Assembly (NCBI RefSeq): GCF_001536285.1
Contig: NZ_FAOZ01000008.1
Span: 275,118 to 339,117 of the forward strand
Length of the DNA stretch: 64,000 nucleotides
DNA from: Parafrankia irregularis
GTDB taxonomy: Bacteria; Actinomycetota; Actinomycetes; Frankiales; Frankiaceae
Direction of reading: 5' to 3'
In this document: piece after piece, positions 16,980 to 26,095 of the stretch
Numbering within the stretch: position 1 is the first letter of the stretch
Layout of the letters: each line of letters begins with the position of its first letter
The notes under the pieces: model-generated
Databases searched by the model: none
Seen by the model: the letters and a program-made list of their open reading frames with translations, nothing else
Told to the model about the DNA's origin: nothing
Position numbers and translations under genes: made by a program

Positions 16980-18134
16980 ATGTTGCCAACGACCACCCGA
17001 ATCATGTCGGCGGACGACCATCTGATCGAACCGGCCCACCTGTGGGTCGACCGCGTCCCGGCGAAGTACCGCGACGGCTGCCCGAAGATCGTGGAGGTCG
17101 ACGGCCGGCAGGCCTGGCTCTACGAGGGTGAGCACACCTACATCCCGATGGGCTCCTGTCGTGCGCTGCCCGGCTTCTCCGAGGCCGGCTACCCACCGGC
17201 GCCCGGCACCGCCCGCTTCGACGAGATACGTCCCGGCTGCTACGACCCGGTCGAGCGGCTGAAGGACATGGACATCGACGGGACGTGGGGCCAGCTCTGC
17301 TTCCCGAACTACGCGCGGTTCGCCGGGCACCGCTTCTTCCTGAACGTCACCGACCTGGAGCTGGGGCTCGCCTGCCTGCGCACCTACAACGACTACCTGC
17401 TCGACGAGTGGTGCGCGACCGACCCCGAGCGCCTCTTCGGCGCCGTCATTCTCCCGCTGTTCGACGTCGAGAAGGCCGTCGAGGAGCTGAAGCGGGTGCT
17501 CGCCAAGGGCGCGCGGGCGATCGCCTTCTCGGAGAACCCGACCGTGCTCGGCCTTCCCTCGGTCCACACCGACCACTGGGATCCGCTGTGGGCGGTGGCG
17601 AACGAGGCCGGCATTCCCATCTGCATGCACATCGGGAGCTCGTCCCGGCTTGTCACGACCTCCGCGGACGCCCCGCCGACGGTGCTCGTCGCGCTCAACG
17701 GCGTGAACTCGATGATGGCCGGCGTCGACTGGCTGTTCGCCGGCATTCTGGAGCGCTTCCCCCGACTTAAGGTCATCCTCTCCGAGGGCGGCGCCGGGTG
17801 GATTCCCTACATTCTCGAGCGGGCGGAGAAGGCGTTTCACGACGGCCGCCTGAGCCAGGACACCTCCATCGGCCAGGCCGGCGTCAAGGCCACCCGGTCG
17901 CCCCGTGAGGTGTTCGCCGAGCACATGTACGTCTGCCTCGTCGACGAGCGGTTCGCGCTGCGCAGCCTCGCCGACGTCCCGGTCGACAACCTGCTGTTCG
18001 AAGGCGACTTCCCGCACGGGGACGGGCTGTGGCCGAACAACCGCGCCTACCTGGAGAAGGCCCTCGCGGACGTGCCCGACGCGGACGCCGTGAAGATCGC
18101 CGAAACGAACCTGCGCGGTCTGCTGCGCGTCTGA
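16980..18134 (+). CDS. Amidohydrolase-2 family metal-dependent hydrolase
   Basis: A 384-residue TIM-barrel hydrolase, the third of this type in the window. RIMSADDHLIEPAHLW at residues 7-22 holds the DDH metal pair with the downstream Glu. CMHIGSSS near 219 gives the strand His, and EGDFPHGDG near 345 the strand-8 Asp/His pair. The ATG at 16980 has AGGAG nine bases upstream and starts the family sequence. It follows the Ltp gene by 55 bases in the operon. Ring hydrolysis or decarboxylation of a product from the aldolase step is plausible. It is well diverged from the 2220 and 8574 copies. Confidence 0.86.
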   Translation: MLPTTTRIMSADDHLIEPAHLWVDRVPAKYRDGCPKIVEVDGRQAWLYEGEHTYIPMGSCRALPGFSEAGYPPAPGTARFDEIRPGCYDPVERLKDMDIDGTWGQLCFPNYARFAGHRFFLNVTDLELGLACLRTYNDYLLDEWCATDPERLFGAVILPLFDVEKAVEELKRVLAKGARAIAFSENPTVLGLPSVHTDHWDPLWAVANEAGIPICMHIGSSSRLVTTSADAPPTVLVALNGVNSMMAGVDWLFAGILERFPRLKVILSEGGAGWIPYILERAEKAFHDGRLSQDTSIGQAGVKATRSPREVFAEHMYVCLVDERFALRSLADVPVDNLLFEGDFPHGDGLWPNNRAYLEKALADVPDADAVKIAETNLRGLLRV

Positions 18135-18159
18135 GTTCGTTCTGCGTTCCTCCTTCTTC

Positions 18160-18197
18160 GTTCCTCGTCCGCCGCTCCTGATCCCGCGACGAGGAAC
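18160..18197 (+). promoter_or_regulatory. Intercistronic hairpin
   Basis: GTTCCTCGTC (18160-18169) and GACGAGGAAC (18188-18197) form a perfect ten-base-pair stem with an 18-base loop, 20 bases before the CoA-transferase start. The sequence before it is a run of TTCNTTCNTTC pyrimidines. It may be a partial terminator or an mRNA-stability element separating the first half of the operon from the second. Confidence 0.5.
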
Positions 18198-18217
18198 CGA
18201 CGAGAAACCGGAGAGTC

Positions 18218-19432
18218 ATGCCCTACGACCTGCTTGCCGGAGTGCGCGTCATCGAGGCGTCGATGTACGCGTTCGCGCCGTCCGCCGGCGCCGTACTCGC
18301 CGACTGGGGCGCCGACGTCATCAAGATTGTTCCCCCCGACGTGCGCGACCCGATGAGCGGCAACATCATCGCCGGTCTGCCGGAGCGCGAGGTGGGCGTC
18401 GCGTTCATGTGGGAGATCACGAACCGCGGGAAGCGCTGCATCGGCGTGGACCAGCGCACGAAACAGGGCCGGAGGATCGTGGCGGAGCTGGCGCGCGGCG
18501 CCGACGTCTTCATCACCAACCTGCTCCCGGACGCGCGCCGCCGGTTCCGGGTGGACGCCGAGGACCTCACCGCGATCAACCCGAACCTCGTCTACGCCCG
18601 GGCGAGCGCGCACGGGCCGGCAGGGCCGGAACGTGACGCCGGCGGCTTCGACCACACCGACTTCTGGGCGCGCACCGGGATGGCCCACGCGGCCAGCCAG
18701 GTGAGTGACGAGTTCGTCCCGCAGCCCGGCCCGGCGCTCGGCGACCTCGCCTCGGGCGCGTTTCTGGCTGGCGGCATCGCGGCCGCGCTCTTCCGGCGAG
18801 AGCGCACCGGCCGCGGTGGGGTCGTCGACGTCTCGCTGCTCTCCTCCGGCATGTGGATGTTCGGGCCCGGCGTGGTCGCGAGCCAGCTCTACGACGTCGA
18901 CGCGATCCCCCGCAACCGCCACCACGAGCTGCCGAACCCGTTCGTCGCCGCCTACACCACCCGGGACAGAAGGCTCGTCTACCTCTCCGGCATCCAGACG
19001 GAGAAGCACTTCGACCGCTTCTGCGAGACCGTCGACCGCACCGACCTGCTCACGGACCCGCGGTTCGCGACCGCCGCCGCCCGCGCGGAGAACGCGCCGG
19101 CCTGCATCGCCGTCCTCGACGAGATCTTCGCCTCCCGCGACCTCGTCGAATGGATCACGCTGCTGGAGAAGATCGCCACCCCCTGGTCGCTGGTGCAGAC
19201 CGCCCGGGAGGCGGCCGACGACCCGCAGGTACGCGCGAACAACTTCGTCACCACCGTCCAGAAGGACGCCGTCTCCTACCCGCTGGTGGCCAGCCCCGCG
19301 CAGTTCGACGGCGTCGCTCCGGCGCTCGCACCGGCCCCCGGCCACGGCGAGCACACCGAACAGGTCCTGCTGGAGCACGGCTACAGCTGGGACGACATCG
19401 TCCAACTCAAGATCGACGGAGCTGTGCTGTGA
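18218..19432 (+). CDS. CaiB/BaiF family (type III) CoA-transferase
   Basis: A 404-residue type III CoA-transferase that moves CoA between acids, or isomerises acyl-CoAs. The N-terminus RVIEASMYAFAPSAGAVLADWGAD and the segment NRGKRCIGVD are family marks. FDHTDFWARTGMAHAAS holds the Asp expected to form the glutamyl- or aspartyl-CoA intermediate. The C-terminal domain with VRANNFVTTV is complete. CGGAGA lies before the ATG. In the operon it precedes an acyl-CoA ligase, giving two alternative CoA-loading routes. It is only distantly related to the AMACR-like member at 30781. Confidence 0.87.
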   Translation: MPYDLLAGVRVIEASMYAFAPSAGAVLADWGADVIKIVPPDVRDPMSGNIIAGLPEREVGVAFMWEITNRGKRCIGVDQRTKQGRRIVAELARGADVFITNLLPDARRRFRVDAEDLTAINPNLVYARASAHGPAGPERDAGGFDHTDFWARTGMAHAASQVSDEFVPQPGPALGDLASGAFLAGGIAAALFRRERTGRGGVVDVSLLSSGMWMFGPGVVASQLYDVDAIPRNRHHELPNPFVAAYTTRDRRLVYLSGIQTEKHFDRFCETVDRTDLLTDPRFATAAARAENAPACIAVLDEIFASRDLVEWITLLEKIATPWSLVQTAREAADDPQVRANNFVTTVQKDAVSYPLVASPAQFDGVAPALAPAPGHGEHTEQVLLEHGYSWDDIVQLKIDGAVL

Positions 19433-19454
19433 GGACCGGACGGAGGCTGCCCCG

Positions 19455-21167
19455 ATGACCAGCGCCGCGTTACCGATACCGGCTTCCACCACACCGGTTT
19501 CCGCCGCCCCCGGTCTGGCCGCCGCCACCCTCTGGCAGCTCGTGCGGCGACGTGCCGACGCGACGCCGGACGTTCCCCTCCTGCTCGACGACCTCGGCCG
19601 CAGCCTCACCGCCGCCGGGCTGCGCGACGCGGCGGCGGCCACCGCCGGCGGGCTGCTGGACCTGGGGGTCGGCCACGACTCGGTGGTGAGCTGGCAGCTG
19701 CCGACCTCCCTGGAGGCGGTGGTGCTGGCCGTGGCCTGCGCACGGCTCGGGGTCAGCCAGAACCCGATTGTGCCCACGCTGCGCGAGCGCGAGGTCTCGT
19801 TCATCGTCGAGCAGGTCGGCACCACCCTGCTGGCCGTCCCACCGACCTGGCGCGGGTTCGACCACCAGGCGATGGCCACCGCGATCGGTGCCACCCGTGG
19901 CTCCCGCATCCTCGTGGTCGACCACCGCGCCGCCGCCGCTGCCGGCGAGCTCGGCCTCCCGACGGCCCGCAGCCCACTCCCGCCTCCCCCACCGCTCACG
20001 GTCGGTGTGGAGCAGGAGATCCGCTGGATCTACTACACATCCGGGACGACGGCAGCACCGAAAGGCGTGCTGCACACCGACGCCTCGGTGATGGCCGCCG
20101 CGGCCGGCTCGGTCACCGCGATGCGCCTCGGCCCGGACGACGTCTACCCGATCGCCTTCCCGATCGGGCACATCGGCGGCACCGTCATGCTCGCCGCCGC
20201 CCTGGCGTCCGGTACGCGGCTGCTGCTGGTGGACACCTTCGACCCGGCGACCAGCCCGCTGACGATGGCGGCGCACGGCGCGACCATCCTGGGCTCGGCG
20301 ACACCGTTCCTACGGGCGTACCTCGCGGCCCAGGCCGACCAGCACCACAGCGACCAGCACCGCGGCGACCAGCACCGCGGCGACGCGGACGGCGCTGCCG
20401 CGGCCCTGTTCCCGCGGCTGCGGGTGGCGGTCAGCGGTGGCGCGGCCAAACCCGCCGGCCTGCACCGGGAGATCGCCGACGGGCTCGGTGGACGTGGCCT
20501 GGTGTCGAGCTGGGGCATGACCGAGTTCCCGCTCGCCACCCACGGCGCCCTGGACGACACCGACGACGACCTGGCCCGCACCGAGGGCCGCGCGACGCCC
20601 GGCGTCGAGATGCGCGTCGTCGGGCCGGACGGCCTGGACTGCCCGGCCGGCGTCGACGGCGAGCTGCTGGTCCGCGGCCCGCAGATGTTCGCGGGCTACC
20701 TCGCCGCGGCCGAGTCGGGTGCGGGCCGTCGGCGGCCGATCGGCGAGCGGCGGTCACGCCCGGCGGAGCTGTTCGACCCGGACGGCTTCTTCCGCACCGG
20801 CGATGTCGGCGTCGTCGGCCCGCGTGGGCATGTCCGGATCTCCGGCCGGCGCAAGGACATCGTGATCCGCAACGCCGAGAACATCTCGGCGAGCGAGGTC
20901 GAGGAGGTCATCGCCACCCATCCGGCGGTCGGCGAGGTCGCCGTCATCGGACTGCCCGACCCACGTACCGGCGAACGCTGCTGTGCGGTGATCACCCTTG
21001 TTCCCGGGGCGGCCCCGGTCGGCCTCACCGACCTGGCCCGCCACTGCGAAGACGCCGGCCTCGCCCGCTACAAGATCCCGGAACAGGTCGAGATCGTCGA
21101 CGTCCTTCCCCGCACCGACATGGGGAAGATCGCCAAGCCCGTCCTCCGGAATCGGTTCCAGCCCTGA
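19455..21167 (+). CDS. Acyl-CoA ligase (ANL superfamily)
   Basis: A 570-residue adenylate-forming ligase. WIYYTSGTTAAPKGVLHTD near residue 190 is the P-loop, SSWGMTEFPLATH near 350 the adenylate site, RTGDVGVVGPRGHVRISGRRKD the hinge and LPRTDMGKIAKPVLR the A10 lysine. Two low-complexity inserts make it longer than usual. One is a His/Asp-rich repeat at about residues 295-309 (DQHHSDQHRGDQHRG), encoded by a 15-base tandem repeat. The other is a basic loop after GYLAAAESGAG. GGACGGAGG lies upstream. It starts 22 bases after the CoA-transferase and should activate the pathway acid. Confidence 0.88.
   Translation: MTSAALPIPASTTPVSAAPGLAAATLWQLVRRRADATPDVPLLLDDLGRSLTAAGLRDAAAATAGGLLDLGVGHDSVVSWQLPTSLEAVVLAVACARLGVSQNPIVPTLREREVSFIVEQVGTTLLAVPPTWRGFDHQAMATAIGATRGSRILVVDHRAAAAAGELGLPTARSPLPPPPPLTVGVEQEIRWIYYTSGTTAAPKGVLHTDASVMAAAAGSVTAMRLGPDDVYPIAFPIGHIGGTVMLAAALASGTRLLLVDTFDPATSPLTMAAHGATILGSATPFLRAYLAAQADQHHSDQHRGDQHRGDADGAAAALFPRLRVAVSGGAAKPAGLHREIADGLGGRGLVSSWGMTEFPLATHGALDDTDDDLARTEGRATPGVEMRVVGPDGLDCPAGVDGELLVRGPQMFAGYLAAAESGAGRRRPIGERRSRPAELFDPDGFFRTGDVGVVGPRGHVRISGRRKDIVIRNAENISASEVEEVIATHPAVGEVAVIGLPDPRTGERCCAVITLVPGAAPVGLTDLARHCEDAGLARYKIPEQVEIVDVLPRTDMGKIAKPVLRNRFQP
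20337..20381 (+). repeat. 15-base in-frame tandem repeat, three copies
   Basis: GACCAGCACCACAGC is followed by two copies of GACCAGCACCGCGGC, encoding DQHHS-DQHRG-DQHRG inside the acyl-CoA ligase. It lies between core motifs of the ligase and keeps the frame, so it looks like a slippage-generated surface loop. Confidence 0.85.
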
Positions 21168-21295
21168 CACCCCGATCGACCGTCACCCCCCATGGCCCGG
21201 GGCTCCCGTAGTTCTCCGGACCCGCGTCCCCTTCCGCGCCTCGGCAGGGGCACCTGAAACCCGCTTCCCGCACCTGAACGCCCACGGAGGAACCG

Positions 21296-22633
21296 ATGAG
21301 ACGATCCAGGACCGGCCTGGTCATCGCCAGTGTTCTCTTACTCGGCATCGCCGCATGTGGCGGCGGAGACGACTCCGCTGCCACAACGGCGATCGATCAG
21401 AAGATGTTCGACCCGGGACCGGCCACCGGCTGGGACAACACGGGCCTTTCCGTGGACCCGGCCAGCCTGAAATGCGCCGACCCGGGCGGCCCGCAGGCCC
21501 GCGGCGTGACCGACACCGAGATCCGGGTCGGTGGCCTGTTGAGCATGACCAGCGCCGCCGGGGTGGCGCTCGCGGCTGCCGAGGCCGGGGCGAAGGTCCG
21601 GTTCGACCGTGCCAACGCCGAGGGCGGCGTGAACGGCCGAAAGATCAACTATGTGGGCACCCTCGACGACGGAAGCGACCCGGCCCGCAACGTCTCCCAG
21701 GCCAAGGCACTCGTCAACGAAAACGTCTTCGCGGCCGTTCCGACGATGGTCCGCTCGCCCAACTATCGGGACACCTTCTGCAACGACGGCGTGCCCTACT
21801 TCGGCTGGGGCACCCAGGAGGCGTACTGCGACACCGCGATCGGCTTCGGTATCACCGGCTGCCTGGTTCCCAGCTCGGGGCACAGCACCAGCTCGGCGTG
21901 GGGCATGGTCGGGCGGTCGATTCTCGGTGACAAGGCCACCGGCGGCAGCGTCGCGGCCATCGGGACCGACCAGGACAACGCACGTCTCGGTCTCGCGAGC
22001 ATCACCAGGTCCTTCGAGCAGTCCGGGATGGAGGTCGTCTACGACAAGAGCCCGGTACCGGCAGCCGGGCTGGCCGACGCCACCCCGATCATCGGGGACG
22101 TCATGAGCGCCGACGGTGGCGCGCCGCCCGACCTGGTCGTGCTGACCACGGACTTCGGGCCGACCGCGAAGATCGCCGAGGCACTCGCCGCCGCCGGCTA
22201 CCAGGGCGCGGTCCTGAGCGCCGTCGGCTACGACCCACGGCTGGAGGGGTACGCAGGGCTCCAGGGCACCTACACGCTGCTCCAGTGGTCATCGACACAG
22301 ACTGACTCGCCCGCGATGGAGCAGCTCGAGGCCGACTTCGCCAAGTACGCCCCGGACCAGGCGGTAGGGCTGGTCGCGATGGCCGGTTACTGGTCTGCCG
22401 ACTTCTTCCTCGACGCGGTGGCCAAAACCGGCAAGGACCTCACCGTCGACAATCTGTTGAAGACCATCAACGGCGGTGGCTACACCTTCCACCGGGACGG
22501 CGCGCTCGCCGAGACGCAGTGGCCGCTCAACCACACCATCTCGGCGCCGTGTGCCAGCACGGTCAAGCTGCAGGACAAGAAATACGTCGAGACCCTGAAG
22601 CTGTCCTGCGGCGCCCCGCTGCCCAGCAGCTGA
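21296..22633 (+). CDS. Type 1 periplasmic-binding-protein lipoprotein (LivJ-like substrate-binding protein)
   Basis: A 445-residue exported binding protein. MRRSRTGLVIASVLLLGIAAC is a signal peptide ending in a lipobox (GIAAC), with lipidated Cys21. The mature protein begins with a Ser/Asp/Ala linker, then a Peripla_BP_6 domain from DTEIRVGGLLSMTSAAGVAL onwards. Such proteins deliver amino acids, aromatic acids or other small carboxylates to ABC permeases. No permease or ATPase gene lies in the window, so it must use a distant transporter or act as a sensor. Its place in the operon suggests that it captures the pathway substrate or a breakdown product at the cell surface. Confidence 0.9.
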   Translation: MRRSRTGLVIASVLLLGIAACGGGDDSAATTAIDQKMFDPGPATGWDNTGLSVDPASLKCADPGGPQARGVTDTEIRVGGLLSMTSAAGVALAAAEAGAKVRFDRANAEGGVNGRKINYVGTLDDGSDPARNVSQAKALVNENVFAAVPTMVRSPNYRDTFCNDGVPYFGWGTQEAYCDTAIGFGITGCLVPSSGHSTSSAWGMVGRSILGDKATGGSVAAIGTDQDNARLGLASITRSFEQSGMEVVYDKSPVPAAGLADATPIIGDVMSADGGAPPDLVVLTTDFGPTAKIAEALAAAGYQGAVLSAVGYDPRLEGYAGLQGTYTLLQWSSTQTDSPAMEQLEADFAKYAPDQAVGLVAMAGYWSADFFLDAVAKTGKDLTVDNLLKTINGGGYTFHRDGALAETQWPLNHTISAPCASTVKLQDKKYVETLKLSCGAPLPSS

Positions 22634-22657
22634 CCATCGACCGACCAGCGGCCCATC

Positions 22658-23719
22658 ATGGATGCGACAGACTCGGCGGCGCGACAGACGCCGCGGACTC
22701 GACAGGCACGCGACCTGCTCACGGGCGGCGAGGTGACGGTCGGCTGTGTGGCACCGCGGTCCCGGGCCGGGGTCGCCGCGCTGGAAGCGGCGGGCGCGGA
22801 CACGCTCTGGGTCGGCGGGCATGTCGCCTCGCCGAACCAGAGCCCGGAGGCGATGGCGTGGCTGGCCCGGCTGAGCGCGCAGGCGGAACGGGCCGTGATC
22901 GGCACAGCGGTCCTGCTCCTGCCGCTGTACCAACCCGCCATCGTCGCCAAGCAGATCGCCGATCTCGACACGGCCACCGACGGCCGGATCGCGCTCGGGA
23001 TCGGAGTCGGCGGCGAGTACCCGGCCGAGTTCGACGCCTGCGGGGTGCCGCTGGCCGGTCGGGGCCGCCGTACCGACGAGGCGATCGGGGTGCTGCGTGA
23101 TCTGTGGGGCGGCACCCCGGTCGACCGGCCGGGCCCGCTTTTCCCGATGACGGGCGTACGGATCGGCCCGCCACCGTGCCAGCCGGGTGGGCCGCCGGTC
23201 ATCGTCGCCGGCCGCCGGGAGCCGGCGATGCGCCGCGCCGCCCGGCTGGGCGACGGCTGGATGCCCTACCTGTACTCCGCCGAGCGCTACCGGCGGTCCG
23301 TCGACATCGTCCGAGCCGAGGCACATGCGGCCGGCCGTACCCTGGACGGTTTCGTCTGGGCGGCGTACCTGCCGGTCGTGGTCGACGACGACAACGAGGT
23401 CGCCCGGCGGCGCGCGGCGGAGTTTCTCGGCGGGACCTACCGGCAGGACTTCCTGCCGATGGTCGACCGAGTCGCCGTCGCCGGGACCCCGGCGCAGGTG
23501 GAGGCACGGCTGCACGACTACATCCGAGCCGGCGCCCGCCACCTGGTGCTCCTGCCGGCCGTCCGTGACGGCGGTGACGACCTGCTCCTGCATCTCATGA
23601 CGGACATCGCCCCGCGGCTGCGCACGGCACCCACGGAGCAGCCGTCCACCGCCAGCCCACCGAGGCCGGACCGCGGCGACAGCGACAGCGGCAGCAGCGA
23701 CAAGAGAGGCTACGCATGA
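22658..23719 (+). CDS. Luciferase-like monooxygenase fold, probable F420-dependent oxidoreductase
   Basis: A 353-residue LLM-class TIM-barrel protein. VTVGCVAPRSRAGVAALEAAGADTLWVGGH begins the barrel. GRIALGIGVGGEYPAEFDACGV near residue 120 and the GPPPCQPGGPPVIVAG strand are typical of the F420 branch. Members carry out hydride transfer on enoyl, keto or secondary alcohol groups. The C-terminal 35 residues are a Ser/Asp/Gly tail. It follows the lipoprotein gene by 24 bases, and its stop overlaps the next start (ATGA). Use of FMN instead of F420 cannot be excluded. Confidence 0.8.
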   Translation: MDATDSAARQTPRTRQARDLLTGGEVTVGCVAPRSRAGVAALEAAGADTLWVGGHVASPNQSPEAMAWLARLSAQAERAVIGTAVLLLPLYQPAIVAKQIADLDTATDGRIALGIGVGGEYPAEFDACGVPLAGRGRRTDEAIGVLRDLWGGTPVDRPGPLFPMTGVRIGPPPCQPGGPPVIVAGRREPAMRRAARLGDGWMPYLYSAERYRRSVDIVRAEAHAAGRTLDGFVWAAYLPVVVDDDNEVARRRAAEFLGGTYRQDFLPMVDRVAVAGTPAQVEARLHDYIRAGARHLVLLPAVRDGGDDLLLHLMTDIAPRLRTAPTEQPSTASPPRPDRGDSDSGSSDKRGYA

Positions 23720-24765
23720 CCGTTCCCGTTCCCGGCACGCTCGACGAGATGCTGTCGCCGGACTGGCTGACCGGCGCGCTCGGCGCCCGGTTCCCCGGCA
23801 TCGCCGTCACCGCGGTCACGCCAGGATCCGTGATCAGCCGGATCGCCACCAACGCCCGGTTCCGGATCGAGTGCGCGGACGGTGTCCCGGCAGGGCTCTC
23901 CCCCGATCTGTGCGGCAAGGGCTACTTCACCGAGGCAGGCCACGCGTTCCGGCACGCGGGGATTCCGGAGGCCTGCTTCTACCGTGACGTCGCGGCCAGA
24001 TCGGGCGTACGCACGCTGCGCAGCGTCTACGCCGACGTCGACCCGCGGGAGCGGCAGGGCGTCGTCATCACCGAGGATGTGATCGTCGAAGGCGCGGAGT
24101 TCCTCGACGCACGTAGCGACTACACGCCCGACCAGGCCGCCGAGAGCCTTGCGCAGCTCGCCACGCTGCATGCCTCGACCTGGGGTGCCGCCGACCTCGC
24201 CACCACCGAGTGGCTCGCCCCGCGGCTGACCAGCTACCTCCAGCTGCGCGGGGTGGACGACATCCGGGTCAACTTCGACGGGCCGATCGGCGCCGGCGTG
24301 CCAGCGGAGGTGCGCGACGCCGATCGGCTGGTGCGCGCCTACCGGTCGCTCGCCACGCTGACCGCGCAGGACGACGAGCCCTGGTGCGTGATCCACGGCG
24401 ACGCCCATGTCGGGAACGTCTTCCTCGACGGCGCGGGCCGGCCGTCCTTCCTCGACTGGCAGCTGGTCCAGCGCGGGCCGTGGTACCTCGACGTCGGCTA
24501 CCACATCGCATCCGCGCTGACCGTCTCCGACCGCCGCCGGACCGAACGGGACCTCGTCGCGCACTACCTCGACCGGCTTCGGGCGGCCGGGGTCGAGGCG
24601 CCGCCTGACAACGCCGTCTGGCCGGGGATCGGGCGCGGCATCATCCATGGCCTCTACCTGTGGGCCATCACCCTCAAGGTCGACCCGGCGGTCACCAGCC
24701 TGCTGCTGACGCGGCTGGGTACCGCCGCGGCTGACCACGACGCCCTCACCGCATTCGACCGATGA
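23716..24765 (+). CDS. APH-like phosphotransferase family protein
   Basis: A 349-residue kinase-fold protein. CVIHGDAHVGNVFLDG near residue 235 contains the catalytic HGDxHxxN loop, and PSFLDWQLVQRGPWYLDV the metal-binding DxQ in place of DWE. RNAs or antibiotics are unlikely targets. Homologues beside acyl-CoA genes phosphorylate hydroxylated small molecules or hydroxyacyl-CoAs. No ACAD partner lies directly next to it, unlike the 43327 kinase. Translation is coupled to the LLM gene through ATGA. The actual substrate is unknown. Confidence 0.72.
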   Translation: MTVPVPGTLDEMLSPDWLTGALGARFPGIAVTAVTPGSVISRIATNARFRIECADGVPAGLSPDLCGKGYFTEAGHAFRHAGIPEACFYRDVAARSGVRTLRSVYADVDPRERQGVVITEDVIVEGAEFLDARSDYTPDQAAESLAQLATLHASTWGAADLATTEWLAPRLTSYLQLRGVDDIRVNFDGPIGAGVPAEVRDADRLVRAYRSLATLTAQDDEPWCVIHGDAHVGNVFLDGAGRPSFLDWQLVQRGPWYLDVGYHIASALTVSDRRRTERDLVAHYLDRLRAAGVEAPPDNAVWPGIGRGIIHGLYLWAITLKVDPAVTSLLLTRLGTAAADHDALTAFDR

Positions 24766-24853
24766 CCCGCGTTGTTACAACCACCCACCTCGCCGGACAC
24801 GACCGATGAAAAGCCGGAACCAGCGTCAGACCGAACAGGACGGAGTACGGACG

Positions 24854-25960
24854 ATGACGACGTCGATCGAGGACCGCTGGCTGCGCCTCGAGCCGATCAG
24901 GATCGGCTGGCTGGGCATGGAATGGCAGCGTTTCAAGCGAGAAATCCAGATGGCCTTCGACGAGGGCATCGAGCGCGGCCTGCTCGACCGCCGCTACGAG
25001 TTCCTCTTCGAGGACAACGCGGGCCTGCCCCAGGGCACCGCCAAGGGCGGCATCGACGCGTTCAACCGGCTGGTGGACGCCGGCTGCCTGGCGGTGGTCG
25101 GCGCCAACTACACCGACTCGGCGATGGCGCTGGCCGAGCACGCGAACGCCCGGAAGGTCCCGCTCATCAGTATGTGCGGAACGGACGCGTTCCACGGCGA
25201 GTACTGCTTCAGGCTCGGCAACGGTGACGTCGGTGGCGACCCCGCGTTGATGGTCAACTGGCTGAAGCGCGAGGGTCACCGCCGCGTGGCGGTCGTCATG
25301 CCCTGGTCGCCGATCAGCCCCGAGTACGTCCGGTTCTTCCACCAGGAGTGCCGCCGGCTCGGCATCTCGGTCGCCGCCGTCGAGTCGATCACGAACAAGA
25401 CCACCACCGACGAGCTCGCGGAGAAGTTCGCCCTGCTGCGCGATGCGAAGGCCGATGCGCTGGCCTGGCTCGGCTACGGCGGCCTGGTCGTGAACGGGAC
25501 GGTCCGCGCGGCGCTGGAAAAGATCGACTGGGATCCGCCGCGGATCATGACCACCGCGTTCATGCAGTACATCTGGGGCTTCGAACAGCTGGAAGGCTGG
25601 GTCGGCATCGACCAGTGGTGCCCGGAGAACCCGCGCATGCACCGGTTCCACGAGCGGTTCGTCGCCCGCTACGGCGAGGACCCCTGGATGTGGCCGAACG
25701 CCATTCCCGGCCTCGCCTACGACATGGCTGCCACCACCGTTGAGGCCCTGCATCGCGCCACCGTCCTGACCGGCCAGGGCGTCAAGGAGGGGATCGAACG
25801 GATCCGTTTCATGCCAGCCGTCACCGGCGGCCCGAACACCCACATCGCCGGCGGCCCGTTCGACCACCAGCTGTTCAAGGGCGACTGGCTGCACTTCGGC
25901 CGGGTCCGCGACGGCAAGCTCGAGTTCGCCGGCCTCTTCGAGCCGACCGACGACTACTGA
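24854..25960 (+). CDS. Binding-protein-fold (Peripla_BP_6) homologue without signal peptide
   Basis: A 368-residue protein with the fold of LivJ/AmiC-type ligand binders. IRIGWLGMEWQRFKREIQMA begins the first lobe, FEDNAGLPQGTAKGGIDAFN and VVGANYTDSAMALAEH follow, and RVAVVMPWSPISPEYVRFF opens the second lobe. The ATG at 24854 has GGAG eight bases upstream; an earlier ATG at 24806 has none. Neither start gives a hydrophobic signal or lipobox, so the protein should be cytoplasmic. It may be an intracellular sensor like AmiC, or an enzyme derived from the fold. The last ten bases, CGACTACTGA, are duplicated directly after the stop. Confidence 0.7.
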   Translation: MTTSIEDRWLRLEPIRIGWLGMEWQRFKREIQMAFDEGIERGLLDRRYEFLFEDNAGLPQGTAKGGIDAFNRLVDAGCLAVVGANYTDSAMALAEHANARKVPLISMCGTDAFHGEYCFRLGNGDVGGDPALMVNWLKREGHRRVAVVMPWSPISPEYVRFFHQECRRLGISVAAVESITNKTTTDELAEKFALLRDAKADALAWLGYGGLVVNGTVRAALEKIDWDPPRIMTTAFMQYIWGFEQLEGWVGIDQWCPENPRMHRFHERFVARYGEDPWMWPNAIPGLAYDMAATTVEALHRATVLTGQGVKEGIERIRFMPAVTGGPNTHIAGGPFDHQLFKGDWLHFGRVRDGKLEFAGLFEPTDDY

Positions 25961-26095
25961 CGACTACTGACGACATTCAGGGCGTCCGGCGCCTGGTCAG
26001 CCGCCGGACCGCACCGCCGGATTCATGAGAGCAGACGCCGGCCGGCCCGAGAACAGAGGCCGGCCGGCCCGTCGGCGTCGATCGGAAGGGCAGAA

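Noticed and set aside
18705-19454. Upstream extension of the ligase frame through the CoA-transferase gene
   Set aside because: The extension has shadow composition and no ligase sequence. The ATG at 19455 has a good ribosome binding site and starts the family domain.
23716-24765. Aminoglycoside resistance kinase
   Set aside because: The fold is shared, but the gene is coupled to an LLM oxidoreductase in a catabolic operon and the sequence lacks marks of known resistance families.
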